From Clostridium sp. (GTDB lineage: Bacteria > Bacillota > Clostridia > Lachnospirales > Lachnospiraceae): DNA of 6,900 nt. The notes beneath the pieces are model-generated. The model saw only the letters and a program-made list of their open reading frames with translations. It was not told where the DNA came from and searched no databases. Location of the stretch: assembly GCA_004554205.1 (NCBI GenBank), contig SFNH01000099.1, positions 1 to 6,900 of the forward strand. The letters are read 5' to 3'. Positions 6,320 to 6,900 of the stretch are shown here, piece by piece; within the stretch, counting starts at the first letter, position 1; each line of letters starts with the position of its first letter. Position numbers and translations under genes: made by a program.

Positions 6320-6390
6320 TATCGCTCATCCCGGTCGCGGCTATAACCTCACCGTAAGGGGGGGCTGTGAATGATTTTGCGAGCCACACA

Positions 6391-6423
6391 TAGAAAAAGC
6401 ACCCACTCAAAAAGTGGATGCTT
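6391..6423 (-). terminator. Intrinsic terminator of the Rpn-like gene
   Basis: On the minus strand the hairpin has 11 bp arms AAGCATCCACT and AGTGGGTGCTT (plus-strand 6413-6423 and 6397-6407, one G-T pair) with a 5 nt loop, and runs into a stretch of five T residues. It begins 9 nt after the stop codon of the Rpn-like gene. On the plus strand there is no T-run after it, so it works in one direction only and insulates leuA from the upstream gene. Confidence 0.85.
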
Positions 6424-6431
6424 CCCCTACT

Positions 6432-6900
6432 CTAAATCATATTCTTTTTCTCAAGCAGCGCCTTTAGCTGCGCAAGCTGCCTCTCCGCGCGGTCTGCACG
6501 TTCCCGCTCGCGCACCGTATTTGCCTGCTCCTCCAGACGCCCCTGCTCAAGTCCTTGCTGAAGTCCTCTCCGAATGCCCTGCTCCTCGATTGCTTCACTC
6601 AAATTGCACATCTGCCGCATCCCCTTTCTGAGCCTGTCTGTTGTCTTGATCCCATATTCCTTTTTAAGAACCTCCATCTTCTCCTCCGGCCGGAGCCCCG
6701 GGCTTAGAAGCGTACCCAGTAATCGGTGGAGACGCAGCTCCTCGCTGTATTCCACTGGATCCTTCCCCAGATTGATCTCGATCACGGCAAGAATGTCGTA
6801 CCTGCCCTTCTTCTCCACCGCGCCGATCAGATCGTGCGGCTGGATATCATACAGGACTGCCGTGTTCTCCAGGTACTTTGGAACATTCATACAGATCCAG
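6432..6900 (-). CDS. C-terminal part of an Rpn/PD-(D/E)XK-type transposase-like protein, 5' end off window
   Basis: The frame is open to the window edge. An ATG at 6890 would give 152 residues, but the ten bases before it hold no ribosome binding site and the codons preceding it (Trp-Ile-Cys) are open, so this is most likely the C-terminal part of a longer gene. The visible protein has a globular segment (about 1-100, counted from that ATG) with IEINLGKDP and a helical region, then a charged coiled-coil-like tail (about 100-150) with GIRRGLQQGLEQGRLEEQ. A Gly-Leu-Gln/Glu-Gln-Gly helical tail of this kind is characteristic of the Rpn family and related PD-(D/E)XK 'recombination-promoting nuclease/putative transposase' proteins. 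The nuclease domain itself would lie off the window, so the family call rests on the tail and general resemblance. No insertion-sequence ends are visible. It has its own terminator and is on the same strand as leuA, but is not part of its operon. Confidence 0.6.
   Translation of the reverse strand, partial: WICMNVPKYLENTAVLYDIQPHDLIGAVEKKGRYDILAVIEINLGKDPVEYSEELRLHRLLGTLLSPGLRPEEKMEVLKKEYGIKTTDRLRKGMRQMCNLSEAIEEQGIRRGLQQGLEQGRLEEQANTVRERERADRAERQLAQLKALLEKKNMI

Noticed and set aside
6240..6390. T-box or leucine leader-peptide attenuator upstream of leuA
   Set aside because: The promoter lies only about 30-55 bp before the start codon, and no terminator/antiterminator pair, T-box consensus or Leu-rich short frame was found in between.
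6371..6631. 86-codon plus-strand open frame over the Rpn-like terminator and gene end
   Set aside because: It runs through a clear minus-strand terminator and coding region and has no ribosome binding site; its product is Ala/Pro/Ser-rich shadow sequence.

Overview
The window looks like a chromosomal segment of a low-to-mid-GC Gram-positive anaerobe, most likely a member of the Clostridia close to the Lachnospiraceae. This is an inference from several signs: near-perfect AAGGAGG ribosome binding sites, sigma-A type promoters in AT-rich gaps between GC-richer genes, choline-binding-type (GW/YYY) repeat proteins with Gram-positive signal peptides, a long (about 560 aa) clostridial type of LeuA, and an Rpn-like transposase-related protein of a kind common in gut Lachnospiraceae. 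No rRNA, tRNA, CRISPR array or complete mobile element was seen.

Layout. Positions 1-1076 (minus) hold the N-terminal 358 residues of an exported cell-wall-binding repeat protein with acidic insertions; its C-terminus lies off the window. A 380 bp AT-rich divergent intergenic region (1077-1456) carries its strong promoter, a tandem 11 bp repeat, a 22 bp near-perfect palindrome and an extended -10 promoter for the next gene. Positions 1457-3235 (plus) encode a three-part protein: winged helix-turn-helix, LicC-like CTP:phosphocholine cytidylyltransferase, and LicA-like choline kinase. Positions 3329-4486 (plus) encode a second exported choline-binding-type repeat protein with a Gly/Ser/Thr/Asn/Pro-rich tail. 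A bidirectional terminator (4508-4541) separates it from the convergent leuA (4554-6239, minus), which has its own promoter at 6268-6296. Positions 6432-6900 (minus) hold the C-terminal part of an Rpn/PD-(D/E)XK transposase-like protein, followed by its own terminator (6391-6423).

How the genes may work together. The central cluster is the interesting part. An enzyme predicted to turn choline (or a related amino alcohol) into its CDP-activated form sits between two secreted proteins built from repeats of the family that binds phosphocholine on teichoic acids. The simplest reading is a small surface module: one protein activates the headgroup that decorates the envelope, and its neighbours dock on that decoration. 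The enzyme has a DNA-binding domain fused to it, an arrangement reminiscent of NadR (HTH, nucleotidyltransferase, kinase), and a strong palindromic operator candidate lies just upstream of its gene. It may therefore control its own expression, and perhaps that of the divergent wall protein. Uptake (LicB) and transfer (LicD) functions are not in the window. leuA and the Rpn-like fragment look unrelated to this module.
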